A stretch of DNA of 46,341 nucleotides. It comes from an uncultured Acidobacteriia bacterium (GTDB lineage: Bacteria > Acidobacteriota > Terriglobia > Bryobacterales > Bryobacteraceae). Positions 26,345 through 35,960 of this stretch are shown piece after piece. The notes under the pieces were generated by a model, which was not told where the DNA came from, did no database searches, and saw only the letters and a program-made list of their open reading frames with translations. The position numbers and the translations under genes were made by a program. Positions within the stretch are counted from its first letter, which is position 1. Every line of letters begins with the position of its first letter. The stretch spans positions 1 through 46,341 of the forward strand of contig CAIQWJ010000003.1 of NCBI GenBank assembly GCA_903875575.1. Reading direction: 5' to 3'.

Positions 26345-26755
26345 TTACCGATTAAGAAAAGCGGCAAGTACCGTTTCCCAGGATTTCTCGAAAGTGGGCG
26401 CGCGCAGGGACCAGAGTGCTTCGCTTTCGGGTTTCGACTGGTGGCAGACCAGGACGCGAGTACCGTCGGCTTCCGGCGTGAAGGTGATTTCGACGGAGGT
26501 CGGCTGCGTGGGGCCGGTGCCGATGAAGAAATCGAGAGCGATGCGGTGGGGCGGTTCCCAGGAGAGGACGCGCCCGAGTGGGATTTCGCGGCCATCGGAG
26601 GCGCGTTCGAGGAAGCGGTTGGGTTCGAGGAAGAGAACGCTGGCCGGATCTTTGGCGGGACGGTGGGATTGCGGCCACCAATCGGAGATGCGTGCGGTGA
26701 ACAGGCGGAAGGCTTCGTCCGGGGTGCGTTGCAGGAGGATGGATTTTTCCAGCAT
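26345..26755 (-). CDS. SRPBCC/AHSA1-family protein
   Basis: 136 residues of the activator-of-Hsp90 ATPase homologue type. Typical features are ILLQRTPDEAFRLFTARISDWWP, RFLERASDGREIPLGRVLSWEPPHRI and VEITFTPEADGTRVLV, with W and E positions lining the pocket, and a closing FEKSWETVLAAFL helix. Function is ligand binding or stress-related in this family; no specific substrate can be read. It sits 10 bases after the ArsR regulator, which normally represses such genes. Confidence 0.92.
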   Translation of the reverse strand: MLEKSILLQRTPDEAFRLFTARISDWWPQSHRPAKDPASVLFLEPNRFLERASDGREIPLGRVLSWEPPHRIALDFFIGTGPTQPTSVEITFTPEADGTRVLVCHQSKPESEALWSLRAPTFEKSWETVLAAFLNR

Positions 26756-26765
26756 CTTCGTGTGG

Positions 26766-27053
26766 TTATTCGCGGGAGAGTTCTTCGAGACGGGCGAGGG
26801 CGGAATCCCAGAAATCGTCCAGAAATTCGCGGACGGGGGTGAGGCCTTTGAGGCGGATGGCGTATTGGTGGCGGGCTCCGCTGCCGCGGGGTTCGATGAG
26901 GCCGCTGGAGGCGAGGACGCGGATGTGACGCGAGATGGCGGGGCGGGAGATGGGGAAGCGGGCGGCGAGTTCGTTGACGGAGAGGGGGGAATCGCGGAGG
27001 TGCCGCAGGATTTTGCGGCGGACGGGATTGCCGAGGGCGTCGAGGGCGTGCAC
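26766..27053 (-). CDS. ArsR/SmtB-family transcriptional regulator
   Basis: 95-residue winged-helix protein. N-terminal MHALDALGNPVRRKILRHL and the recognition helix region (about 28-55: NELAARFPISRPAISRHIRVLASSGLI) are typical, as is the wing with GSGARHQYAI. No metal-binding ELCVCDL motif is present, so this is the non-metal subclass linked with SRPBCC/AHSA1 genes. It is the first gene of the operon with two SRPBCC genes and a conserved unknown and probably represses it. Confidence 0.94.
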   Translation of the reverse strand: MHALDALGNPVRRKILRHLRDSPLSVNELAARFPISRPAISRHIRVLASSGLIEPRGSGARHQYAIRLKGLTPVREFLDDFWDSALARLEELSRE

Positions 27054-27113
27054 AGGAGTGTAACGGTTATGTTACCACTGGGGAGAAGGGAGAAAGTACG
27101 GGCACCGCCACGT

Positions 27114-27527
27114 TCACGCGGTCGGCTTGATCGCTTCCGGCGGAAGTCTCTTCAGAATCTCGATCCGCACGCCTTCCGCCAGCCCACGCCCTTCCACGGC
27201 CTCCTGCGGATCTGGTTCGTAAGGTTCCCCAGGATAACGAAACTGCCAGGCAAATTGAGAAAGCGCCGTTGCCGGTTCCAGCACCGCCTCCAGTGAAGCG
27301 TCGAACTGAACACAAGCCATGGCCAGTTCACGCAATTCATGCGTCTTACGGAACGGCTTTCCGTGCCATGTGAGAAACGCCTTCAGCAATTTCTCCACGG
27401 CCTGCTGGCAATGAAAAAGCGCTTCCGAGGGTAACTCTGCTTCGCACAACTCCGCCGCTCGGATATCCTTGCAAGCCTTGCGCACCCAGGCCCACGTCTC
27501 GTCAGGCAGCCATTCGTCCGGCGTCAT
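27114..27527 (-). CDS. HEPN-domain protein, partner of a MNT nucleotidyltransferase
   Basis: 137 residues of the HEPN fold: helix 1 with WAWVRKACKDIRAAELCEA, helix 2 with EALFHCQQAVEKLLKAFLTWHG and the conserved RKTHELRELA turn. In HEPN/MNT toxin-antitoxin systems this is the RNase or toxic partner. The usual R-x4-6-H RNase motif is not obvious here; only the His of KTHEL is conserved-looking, so the toxin activity is uncertain. It overlaps the MNT gene by 26 bases and lies downstream of it, the common order for these pairs. Confidence 0.87.
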   Translation of the reverse strand: MTPDEWLPDETWAWVRKACKDIRAAELCEAELPSEALFHCQQAVEKLLKAFLTWHGKPFRKTHELRELAMACVQFDASLEAVLEPATALSQFAWQFRYPGEPYEPDPQEAVEGRGLAEGVRIEILKRLPPEAIKPTA

Positions 27528-27846
27528 AGATCAGCTTCCCTTCGCGGACAACCGTTGCGGGCAGCGAAGTCACGACGAACGCCGCGCGCCCATCGAAGTC
27601 CGATTGCCGCCACGGCACCACATCCGCAGCATTCGGAATTCCCCAAAGCGCCCGATGAACGCCTGGTCGGAACAGTCGCTCCGGGGCATCGTCCGGCAGC
27701 ACGACGCAGAAATCCAGATCGCTGTCTGGCCCCGCATCCCCCCGTGCTTCGGACCCAAACAGGTAAATCCGCAGTGGCTGGTAATAATCCACCAGTCGCC
27801 GCGTGATCTCCTCAATGGCCTCGCTTTTTGTGAGTTGCGCCTGCAT
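27502..27846 (-). CDS. MNT-type nucleotidyltransferase (HEPN/MNT antitoxin)
   Basis: 114 residues with the minimal nucleotidyltransferase motif: G31-S32, then ten residues, then D43-x-D45 (FGSEARGDAGPDSDLDF). This is the antitoxin-like partner that AMPylates or binds its HEPN toxin in this class. A third acidic residue (around DFDGR) is plausible as the ligand. It starts the two-gene unit and overlaps the HEPN gene by 26 bases. Motif, size and order all agree. Confidence 0.92.
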   Translation of the reverse strand: MQAQLTKSEAIEEITRRLVDYYQPLRIYLFGSEARGDAGPDSDLDFCVVLPDDAPERLFRPGVHRALWGIPNAADVVPWRQSDFDGRAAFVVTSLPATVVREGKLIYDAGRMAA

Positions 27847-27931
27847 AGCGTTCCGTCGGTTCGTTATGCTTCGAGATTAGCGCAGTTAGGACCTTATGTG
27901 CTCGCTAGGTGGGATATCGCGGACGTTCCAG

Positions 27932-27953
27932 TGCCTGAATCCCGCTTCAGGCA
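27932..27953. terminator. Perfect 8-bp hairpin just beyond the stop of the gene at 27958-28557
   Basis: TGCCTGAA and TTCAGGCA form a perfect 8-bp stem around a TCCCGC loop. It begins 4 bases after the stop of the minus-strand gene. No U-run follows on either strand, so it may be a weak terminator, a 3'-end stabiliser, or part of an interspersed repeat. Confidence 0.4.
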
Positions 27954-27957
27954 TACT

Positions 27958-28557
27958 TTAAGGACGCGCGGTGACGCTCGTGCCCTTTGCGGGGACGTCC
28001 AGTAACTCGCAACGAAGGATATATTCAGCGCGTCCGTTGTCGTCGTGATGCGCATCTGTGCGGATGATCGTTTTCCAGCCTGGTTTGGAAGCGTCCCTGT
28101 TCAGAACCCTGGTCCCGTTAATGACAGTCTCCACATGTGGGGCAGTCTGCTGAAGGATGGACTCGATTCTCCACGTGTAGACCATGGGGAGAACGGCGGT
28201 GGGTGTGTGGCATTCCCAGAAGCCAAAAGGATCGATCCCCAGATTGAGTCTGGTTCGGAAGCGGCTATGGGGCAGTTCCATGAGGGGAGGGAGATCATGG
28301 CAATACGTGAGGATTCCGATGCCAAGGATGCGGGTGCCTTCCGCGCAGGGTAGGGGTTCGGCAACAACTTCGTATTCTGCGCTTGCGACAGGTTGTGCCG
28401 AAATATAAGATTTGCAAAGCTCGACAGGTTCTCCACGCTTCCAATGAAACTCCACAGAGAATTCCGCCATCTCTCCAATTTGGAAATCCGGATAGCTGCC
28501 ATCCTGAATAATCCACGAAGAAAGGTGAATTGGCCAAGTCGAAGGTTGGCGGGTCAT
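27958..28557 (-). CDS. Hypothetical protein
   Basis: 199 residues from the ATG giving MTRQPSTWPIHL; an earlier in-frame start lies inside the upstream gene. No signal peptide or membrane helix. Patterns such as SSWIIQDGSYPDFQIGE, CHDLPPLMELPHSRF and TDAHHDDNGRAEYILRCELL do not match a family I know. It follows the Gfo/Idh gene after 11 bases in the same direction and ends near a perfect hairpin. Neighbours give no strong clue. Confidence 0.6.
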   Translation of the reverse strand: MTRQPSTWPIHLSSWIIQDGSYPDFQIGEMAEFSVEFHWKRGEPVELCKSYISAQPVASAEYEVVAEPLPCAEGTRILGIGILTYCHDLPPLMELPHSRFRTRLNLGIDPFGFWECHTPTAVLPMVYTWRIESILQQTAPHVETVINGTRVLNRDASKPGWKTIIRTDAHHDDNGRAEYILRCELLDVPAKGTSVTARP

Positions 28558-28568
28558 GATCCGTTGAC

Positions 28569-29663
28569 CTATGAATGCGTCACAGGCGTCCACTGCCGCG
28601 CCTTCGCCGACTGCTGTAACGCGTCCAGCGCTTCCTGCACTTTCAGCGCGTCCGCGAAATTCGGGTGGAAATCCTGGCCGCTGGCCAGGCACTGCACGAA
28701 CTCCGCCAACGCTGCGATGAACGTGTGCTCGTAGCCGATGATGTGGCCCGGACGCCAGAAGTTCGGGAAGATCGGATGCTTCATATCCGTCACCAGCAGA
28801 TTGCGCGCGCCCTGTTCGGGCGAGGGGTCTGAGGCGTCCAGGAATTCCAGTCGGTTCAGGTCTTCAAGGTTGAAGCGCAACATGCCGCCGGAGCCGTGGA
28901 TATCGAACGCGTTCCGGTTCTTGCAGCCAATCCCGAAGCGCGAGGCTTCGAAGCGGCCCAGGCTGCCGTTTTCGAAATTCACCAGCGCGGAAATGGCGTC
29001 ATCCACAGAGCGGCCTTCGGCGAAAGTGCGCGTGGTCGCGATGCCTTCGGTGATGGGGCCGTTCAGGTACATGGAGAGATCCAGGGAGTGCGTGAGGAGA
29101 TCGTCGGCCACGCCGGAACCGGCGAGGGCGGGGTCCATTTTCCATGTGGGCGGGCGCGACGTGTCGGCACCCCATTGCTGGAAGTAGGTCGCGTTGTAGT
29201 GATAGATTTTGCCGAGTCTGCCTTCGGCGATCAGTTGGCGTGCGTAGGCTATTGCGGGGACACGACGGTAGTTGAACCACACGAGGGTCGGCACGCCGCG
29301 CGCGGCCTGAACCATGGCGCGCGCTTCATCGACGGATAGTGCCAGGGGCTTTTCGCAGAGCACGATCTTGCCCGCCTCGGCTGCGGCGATGGCGGCCGGC
29401 GCGTGCAGGTAGTTGGGGAGGCAGATATCGACGGCGTCGATATCCTTGCGGTCGATGGCGGCGCGCCAATCGGTGGAGGATTCTTCCCACTCCCACTGGG
29501 TTGCGATTTCGTTCAGGGCGGCTTCACCGCGTCCGCAGATCAGCGTGCGACGGAGTTTCCAGGGGAGGTCGTAATAATGTCCTGCCTGGCACCAGGCGTT
29601 GGAATGGGCTTTGCCCATGAAGCCCGTGCCGAGGAGGGCGACTCGGAGTTCTTTTTTGCTCAT
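28569..29663 (-). CDS. Gfo/Idh/MocA-family oxidoreductase
   Basis: 364 residues. An N-terminal Rossmann fold with GTGFMGKAH (residues 12-20) binds NAD(P), and the catalytic-type EKP is at 104-106 (LCEKPLAL), after SNAWCQAGHYYDL. The C-terminal domain includes GSGVADDLLTHSLDLSMYL, the usual helix and active-site histidine motif. No signal peptide, so it is cytoplasmic. Likely an inositol/sugar dehydrogenase; the substrate is unknown. It is separated by a repeat-rich 121 bases from a second, Tat-exported family member. Confidence 0.93.
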   Translation of the reverse strand: MSKKELRVALLGTGFMGKAHSNAWCQAGHYYDLPWKLRRTLICGRGEAALNEIATQWEWEESSTDWRAAIDRKDIDAVDICLPNYLHAPAAIAAAEAGKIVLCEKPLALSVDEARAMVQAARGVPTLVWFNYRRVPAIAYARQLIAEGRLGKIYHYNATYFQQWGADTSRPPTWKMDPALAGSGVADDLLTHSLDLSMYLNGPITEGIATTRTFAEGRSVDDAISALVNFENGSLGRFEASRFGIGCKNRNAFDIHGSGGMLRFNLEDLNRLEFLDASDPSPEQGARNLLVTDMKHPIFPNFWRPGHIIGYEHTFIAALAEFVQCLASGQDFHPNFADALKVQEALDALQQSAKARQWTPVTHS

Positions 29664-29678
29664 GAGGATTTCAATGCC

Positions 29679-29773
29679 GCTCCCTGACGGTCGCGGTTCG
29701 GTAGGTTTGCGGTCGATTCAGAAATGCTCCCTCGCGGTCGCGGCTCAGCAAAAAGTGAGGCGCGACCGCGAGG
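29679..29773. repeat. Two 23-bp copies of a GC-rich repeat, the second forming a long hairpin
   Basis: Copies at 29679-29701 and 29726-29748 share GCTCCCTnnCGGTCGCGGnTCnG (19 of 23 bases identical). The second copy and the bases after it form an inverted repeat: 13 perfect pairs between 29730-29742 and 29761-29773, then four more inner pairs after one mismatch, with an 8-base loop. Such 'DGRGS'-encoding strings are, in my recollection, common interspersed elements in Solibacter-like genomes. It fills the gap between two Gfo/Idh genes and could act as a transcription attenuator. Confidence 0.65.
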
Positions 29774-29784
29774 CAATGCGATAA

Positions 29785-31176
29785 CTAGACGGCCTTCGTA
29801 GCCCGCTTGACCGCGTCCCAGCCCAGGGGCTTGCCCTGCTGCATGGCTTCGAGCGCGATCAGGCATGGCAGCGCAGAAGAGTAGCCGATTTCCATCGGCG
29901 CATTCGGCTTCTGGCGGGACTTGAGGCAATCGAGGAAGTTCCGCGTGTGCACATCGAGGGGATAGTCTTCTTCCACACCACCGCGCGGATTGATGTACAG
30001 CTTCGGTTCGAGTGCCGGTCCGGCATTGCCACCACGACCAGCACCGCCACCGCTGCCACCGCGTCCGCCACCTCTGCCCGCGCCGCCCGGTCCACCGGCA
30101 CCCGGCGCGATCACCGCACCGCCGGCACCCAGCGTGACGCCACCCGCCGTGGGAGGCGGAGGTGGTCCCTGCTTGCGTTGCACCGGCCCCACCTGAGATC
30201 CGATTTGCCACCCTTGCCGGTTCACATGAAGCCAGCCGCGGCTGCCGATGAAGTAGTTGCCCCACGCCTCGATGCCATCCGCACTCGCAGGCACTGCGTT
30301 GGCGAACGTCATCATAAAGTTGTCAAATTTCCAGGAGATGGAGAACGTGTCGGGCACCTGTTCGGGATCGGCATCGGGCACCGTAAGTCGCGCACCGTTG
30401 GCCATGGTAACGAGCGGCGCTTTACCATCCGCGTTCATAAACCAGAGCCCGACATCGACATGGTGAGCACCCCAGTCGCCAACCATGCCGCTGCCGTAAT
30501 CGTACCAGGCGCGGAAGCCAAGCCGGCTTGGCTTGTAAGCCTTTTTGGGCGCGTCGCCCTGCCACATATCCCAATCGAGGCCGGCCGGAACCGGCTGTTC
30601 CGCTTCCTTCGCCCGTGAGTAGGAACCCGGCTGCAGAATCGAGACGTGACTAATGGTTCCCAGCACGCCACTGTCAATAATCTTCTTCGCTTCAATAAAG
30701 TGATCCCAGCTGCGCTGGTGAGTTCCTACCTGAACGATCTGCTTACCCTTGTTGTACGCGTCCAGCATCGCATTGATGCGGGGGATCGTATTGGAGGCGG
30801 GTTTCTCGACATAGACGTCCTTGCCTGCCGCAATCGCATCGATCATGATGCGGCTGTGCGAGAAATCCGGCGTGGCGATGAGGACGGCGTCAATGTCTTT
30901 GCGGTCGAGAATGCGGCGGTGGTCGCCGACAGTATCCAGCTTGTAGGTCTGGCGCGCGGGCGTCATCCACTGGGTGAGGCGGGCCTGATTCACTTCGCAG
31001 GCTGCGAGGAATTTGCAATCGTCGTGGCGAACGAGCGAATCGAAAACCCGGCCGCCGCGATTGCCGGTGCCGATGATGGCCATCTGAATTTTATCGTTGG
31101 CCGCGAAGGCCTTTCTTGTGGCGGTTACGGCGACTGCCGCCGCCGAAGCCTGAAGAAGTGTGCGTCTGTTAACCAT
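29785..31176 (-). CDS. Tat-exported Gfo/Idh/MocA-family oxidoreductase with a Gly/Arg-rich insert
   Basis: 463 residues from the ATG giving MVNRRTLLQASAAAV, a Tat signal (RRTLLQ) preceded by a GAGAGG ribosome site; the frame before it is not the start. The dehydrogenase core has GTGNRGG (36-42) for the nucleotide and VEKPASN with E124-K125-P126; LYFI-type C-terminal domain with YSRAKE, GLDWDMWQG and YDYGSGMVGDWGAHHVDV is typical of the periplasmic glycan-linked group. Residues about 337-388 are an odd low-complexity insert: five prolines then Gly, Arg, Ala ([14 protein letters not shown]). Divergent from sqdB. Confidence 0.93.
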   Translation of the reverse strand: MVNRRTLLQASAAAVAVTATRKAFAANDKIQMAIIGTGNRGGRVFDSLVRHDDCKFLAACEVNQARLTQWMTPARQTYKLDTVGDHRRILDRKDIDAVLIATPDFSHSRIMIDAIAAGKDVYVEKPASNTIPRINAMLDAYNKGKQIVQVGTHQRSWDHFIEAKKIIDSGVLGTISHVSILQPGSYSRAKEAEQPVPAGLDWDMWQGDAPKKAYKPSRLGFRAWYDYGSGMVGDWGAHHVDVGLWFMNADGKAPLVTMANGARLTVPDADPEQVPDTFSISWKFDNFMMTFANAVPASADGIEAWGNYFIGSRGWLHVNRQGWQIGSQVGPVQRKQGPPPPPTAGGVTLGAGGAVIAPGAGGPGGAGRGGGRGGSGGGAGRGGNAGPALEPKLYINPRGGVEEDYPLDVHTRNFLDCLKSRQKPNAPMEIGYSSALPCLIALEAMQQGKPLGWDAVKRATKAV

Positions 31177-31210
31177 ATGTCCTCTCGAACGTGGTGAGTT
31201 CCTGTCGGGT

Positions 31211-32974
<1,764 letters not shown>

Positions 32975-33168
32975 AACGAAGTTGGCCCTGACTTGAGTCT
33001 GTGACAGAACTGACGCCCCGTCGCTCCCGTTTCAGACTGACAGACGTGTGACGCGCTATCTGTCGAAGTGCCCTGCCAATTCCGGGCGGATCGTGGCCAA
33101 TTCGGACAAGAACATCGCGGCTTTCGGTTAAGAGCATATCTACGAGGGGCGCCTGATACGGCCCGAAC

Positions 33169-33788
33169 TCACAACTGCTTCGGCCCCAGCCCGCGCCGCG
33201 CCAGTTCCGCGCCGTAAACGCGAGCCACGCGTTCCATCCGATCGATCAGGCCACAGAAGACATCAACTCCCGATCCGACAACATCTCCAGATGGGTCCTC
33301 CAAAGCGTCTCAAATTCATCGTTGAAGATATCACCGTCGAGAATGTTGGTAGCCAGCATATTGAGCTTGCCCGGAACCAGGACTCGCCACCGACGTGTTG
33401 TGAACGCAGGGCCTTCGTCAGGTGGATCTTCGTAAGTATCCAGATGGCAGGGAATCCCGGCAGCCTCCAAAACGCGGCGGGCCTTTTCCGCTTCTGCGGC
33501 CACAGAAGGGCCATTTATGCTGCTCACGGAAAATATTTCGGCACCTTCGTCCACCCAATCTGGCATTCCCCCTTCGCTGGACGGGGCAGGGAACTCATCC
33601 TCCCTCCTGCCATGCTGCGGCGTGGCCACTTCCACCTCATCCATCGGCGCTTCCGATCGTCGCTGCCGGACTACGTCGTCGTAGCACCGCTGCGCCGCAT
33701 CGACGAGATCGGTCCGAACGATTTCCGCAAGTCCCTCGTTCGACAGCGACGCATAATAACGCCGTAGGTATTCAGGATCGACTTCCAT
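33169..33788 (-). pseudogene. DUF2007-like hypothetical protein, C-terminus frameshifted
   Basis: The in-frame part (180 aa, ATG at 33788; stop at 33246) contains EYLRRYYASLSNEGLAEIVR, then ARRVLEAAGIPCHLDTYED and RRWRVLVPGKLNMLATNIL, the layout of DUF2007-type signal-transducing proteins known in Acidobacteria. After LSDRE the reading frame ends soon at LMSSVA, but another frame continues as VDVFCGLIDRMERVARVYGAEL and ends at GLGPKQL (stop 33169-33171), matching the usual helical tail of such proteins. A single missing base at about 33267 would restore it. Both the frameshift and the family are inferred. Confidence 0.55.
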
Positions 33789-34035
33789 GGGCACTGCCTC
33801 CGTCGCGCTCCAGGCGAGACTGATAGTTTACCGCCAGGCGAAGCGCGGAATTGCACTTGATCGTCGATGGACAACTTCGAGTGTGGGCGTCCCGCAAAGG
33901 TCTCCCTTTCCATCAGCGCTCTGGTACCGACGATCTGAAAGGTTTTCCCCGCTCCTCGCGCTAAGTGAACGGCATTGTGGTTTAGAGTAGGCGGGCGTAC
34001 CTGCAGGATACAGGCGCAACCCGTCCGGGTCGGCG

Positions 34036-34052
34036 ATAACCGGAACGGTTAT
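34036..34052. terminator. Small perfect hairpin at the stop of the gene at 34049-34276
   Basis: ATAACCG and CGGTTAT form 7 pairs around a GAA loop, overlapping the minus-strand stop codon. No clear U-run follows on the minus strand. A weak 3'-end structure is the most that can be claimed. Confidence 0.3.
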
Positions 34053-34276
34053 TTCTCCAGATCCCGAAATAGCGCGGGTTCGTCGCCGAGTTTCGGGTTT
34101 GTGGCTTCAAACAGAAGCGTGGAGGGTTGCCTCCGTCCCGAATAGTAGAGAGACGCCACGACCCGCGAATCCTGACGAAGCAGATCGGGGGCGGCAACAC
34201 CATCCGCTTTGGCGCGTTTCAGAGTCTGAACGTCATCGTTTTCGGGAAGAACGATGGCAAAAATAATCTTCTTCAC
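34049..34276 (-). CDS. Small hypothetical protein
   Basis: 75 residues from a GTG start (MKKIIFAIVLPENDDVQTLKRA). Charged, soluble, no signal or membrane segment as read. It contains LLRQDSRVVASLYYSGRRQ and ends PALFRDLEK. It lies 69 bases after higA on the same strand and could be a third gene of that unit, but no family is recognised. A short real gene is plausible because codon use and hydrophobic pattern look coherent. Confidence 0.45.
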   Translation of the reverse strand: MKKIIFAIVLPENDDVQTLKRAKADGVAAPDLLRQDSRVVASLYYSGRRQPSTLLFEATNPKLGDEPALFRDLEK

Positions 34277-34345
34277 ATTTTCAAATTACCGCAGACGAGG
34301 TGGAGGTAGGTATGTAGCAGGCCGTCGTTGTTGAGTATGGCCCCG

Positions 34346-34654
34346 CTAGGCTGCGGTTTGCAGTGGTCGGGCCCGGTTGATTCGCTCGCGTTCGCGCGGC
34401 GAATGCATGGCGTCCCAGAGATCGCTGCGGCGTTGGACGTTCAGCCAGAAATCGGGGCTATTGCCGAACACCCGGGCAAGGATGAGGGCCGTCGGCGCGG
34501 TGACACTGCGGTGCCCGTTGCAAAGTTCGTTCACATGCTTGCGCTGTACGCCCATGGCTTCTGCCAGCGCGCCCTGCGTCAGGCCCAGAGGCTCCATAAA
34601 TTCTTCCAGGAGTATTTCGCCGATGCTCGCCGGCTTTCGCTTTGTGGTTAACAT
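34346..34654 (-). CDS. higA: HigA-type antitoxin (XRE HTH)
   Basis: 102 residues from the ATG giving MLTTKRKPASIGEILLEEFM; a longer frame would invade the toxin gene. The typical HigA start is followed by EPLGLTQGALAEAMGVQRKHVNELCNG with the HTH at about 24-50, then TALILARVFGNSPDFWLNVQ. It neutralises the HigB toxin and binds the operator to repress the pair. It follows higB after 10 bases; toxin-first order is usual for higBA. An operator-like palindrome lies in front of higB. Confidence 0.93.
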   Translation of the reverse strand: MLTTKRKPASIGEILLEEFMEPLGLTQGALAEAMGVQRKHVNELCNGHRSVTAPTALILARVFGNSPDFWLNVQRRSDLWDAMHSPRERERINRARPLQTAA

Positions 34655-34664
34655 GTTCGCCTCA

Positions 34665-34958
34665 TCAGTAGGTATGATCGTCCAGATAAATGTTCGTCGC
34701 TTCGCCGCGGCCGCCATCCCACTGAAAGATGAGCCGCCACTGTTTATTCACGCGTATGGAATGCCAGTCTTCCAGGGAGCCGCGTAACTTTTCAAAATGA
34801 CTACTCGGCGGTACGCGCAGATCCAGATCGGTTGTTGCGTCGTCCAGCATTTGGATCTTTCGGAACAGGCGGGTCTCCAGTTCGGACGGGATCTTCTTTG
34901 ACCGAATGTCGCCGACGAAGAAGTCTCGCAACCAGTCGTCCCGAAAACTCACAATCAT
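34665..34958 (-). CDS. higB: HigB-type RelE-family toxin
   Basis: 97 residues from the ATG giving MIVSFRDDWLRDFFVGD; the upstream extension contains the operator palindrome and is probably leader. RelE-superfamily mRNA interferase: KIPSELETRLFRKIQMLDDA, PPSSHFEKLRGSLEDWHSIRVNKQWRLIFQW is the HigB core, with conserved basic and aromatic residues of the active site. The final YLDDHTY is the normal ending. Toxin cleaves mRNA on the ribosome in characterised members. Confidence 0.93.
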   Translation of the reverse strand: MIVSFRDDWLRDFFVGDIRSKKIPSELETRLFRKIQMLDDATTDLDLRVPPSSHFEKLRGSLEDWHSIRVNKQWRLIFQWDGGRGEATNIYLDDHTY

Positions 34959-34983
34959 CTTGGGTTCGTCCCGCGTGTAACAC

Positions 34984-35002
34984 TGTACCACTCTATGGTA
35001 CA
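34984..35002. promoter_or_regulatory. Palindromic operator candidate in front of higBA
   Basis: TGTACCA-CTCTA-TGGTACA, a perfect 7-bp inverted repeat with a 5-base spacer, 25 bases upstream of the higB ATG. HigA/HigBA complexes typically bind such palindromes over their own promoter. Assignment is by position and symmetry only. Confidence 0.6.
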
Positions 35003-35036
35003 TCCGGGGCGCGTCTAGTGGCGGCAATTTTTCCGC

Positions 35037-35065
35037 TTGCATTGGTGATATCAAAATGATATTGT
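35037..35065 (+). promoter_or_regulatory. Promoter with overlapping palindrome in front of the SPFH operon
   Basis: TTGCAT (35037-35042), a 17-base spacer and TATTGT (35060-35065) form a plausible promoter. The palindrome ATATCA-AAA-TGATAT (35048-35062) lies in the spacer and overlaps the -10. A strong ribosome site AAGGAG (35076-35081) sits 6 bases before the ATG. Repression by the operon's own Arc-type protein is the natural guess. Confidence 0.55.
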
Positions 35066-35087
35066 TTTATTGTTGAAGGAGAAAACA

Positions 35088-35957
35088 ATGTCTGTTGAGA
35101 AAGAACTGCGCGGCGTTTCGGGCTGGACTATGGTCGGCGCACTGCTGGCCTACGGGGTCTTCATCTTGTGGGAACTCTTCCATCTCGCACGGGAGTCCAA
35201 CCCTGTACCTGTCCTGGCGTGTGTGGCGCTGCTGGCGCTTGGGGCCTCGTGCCTCGCTGGCTTCGCGGTCGTGAATCCGAACGAGGCGCGGCTCGTCACG
35301 CAATTTGGCGTCTACAAAGGTACGTTGCGCCAGCCTGGATTCTGGTGGGTGAGTCCGCTCACCACGCGACGGCGACTATCGCTGCGCATTCGCAATTTCG
35401 AGAGCGGCAAGTTGAAGGTGAATGACCGGGATGCGAATCCGATCGAGATCGCCGCTGTGGTGGTGTGGCGCCTGGTGGATACCTTTGAAGCGGCGTTCAA
35501 TGTGGACGACTACGAGAATTTCATGCACGTGCAGACGGAAGCAGCCTTGCGTAACCTCGCGACCAGTTATCCTTACGACGCCCACGAAGATCAGGGCGTG
35601 TCGCTGCGCCTTTCGGCTGGCGAAGTGGCGGAACGACTTCGCAGCGAAATTCAGGAGCGCCTGGCGAAGGCCGGAATTGAAGTCATTGAAGCCCGTATCA
35701 GCCACCTGGCTTACGCGCCGGAGATCGCGGGCGTCATGCTGCGGAGGCAGCAGGCGACGGCGGTGATTGCCGCGCGGCAAAAGATTGTGGAAGGTGCCGT
35801 GGGCATGGTGGAGATGGCGCTGGCGGAACTGGGGCGCAAGGGCGTGGTGTCGCTCGATGAAGAGCGGAAGGCCGCCATGGTGAGCAATCTGATGGTGGTG
35901 CTTTGCAGCGATCGCGCGGTGGAGCCGGTGGTGAACGCAGGCTCACTCTACCAATAG
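35088..35957 (+). CDS. SPFH/band 7 (slipin/stomatin-like) membrane protein
   Basis: 289 residues from the ATG after the AAGGAG site; the listed upstream start only adds the leader. Two hydrophobic segments (about 12-32 and 40-61) form a hairpin or double-pass anchor. The SPFH domain follows (about 62-230): [61 protein letters not shown], then the coiled helix [22 protein letters not shown]. Such proteins make ring-like oligomers in membrane microdomains. It is the first gene of a tight operon with an Arc-type repressor and a DUF3592-like membrane protein. Confidence 0.92.
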   Translation: MSVEKELRGVSGWTMVGALLAYGVFILWELFHLARESNPVPVLACVALLALGASCLAGFAVVNPNEARLVTQFGVYKGTLRQPGFWWVSPLTTRRRLSLRIRNFESGKLKVNDRDANPIEIAAVVVWRLVDTFEAAFNVDDYENFMHVQTEAALRNLATSYPYDAHEDQGVSLRLSAGEVAERLRSEIQERLAKAGIEVIEARISHLAYAPEIAGVMLRRQQATAVIAARQKIVEGAVGMVEMALAELGRKGVVSLDEERKAAMVSNLMVVLCSDRAVEPVVNAGSLYQ

Positions 35958-35960
35958 ACA

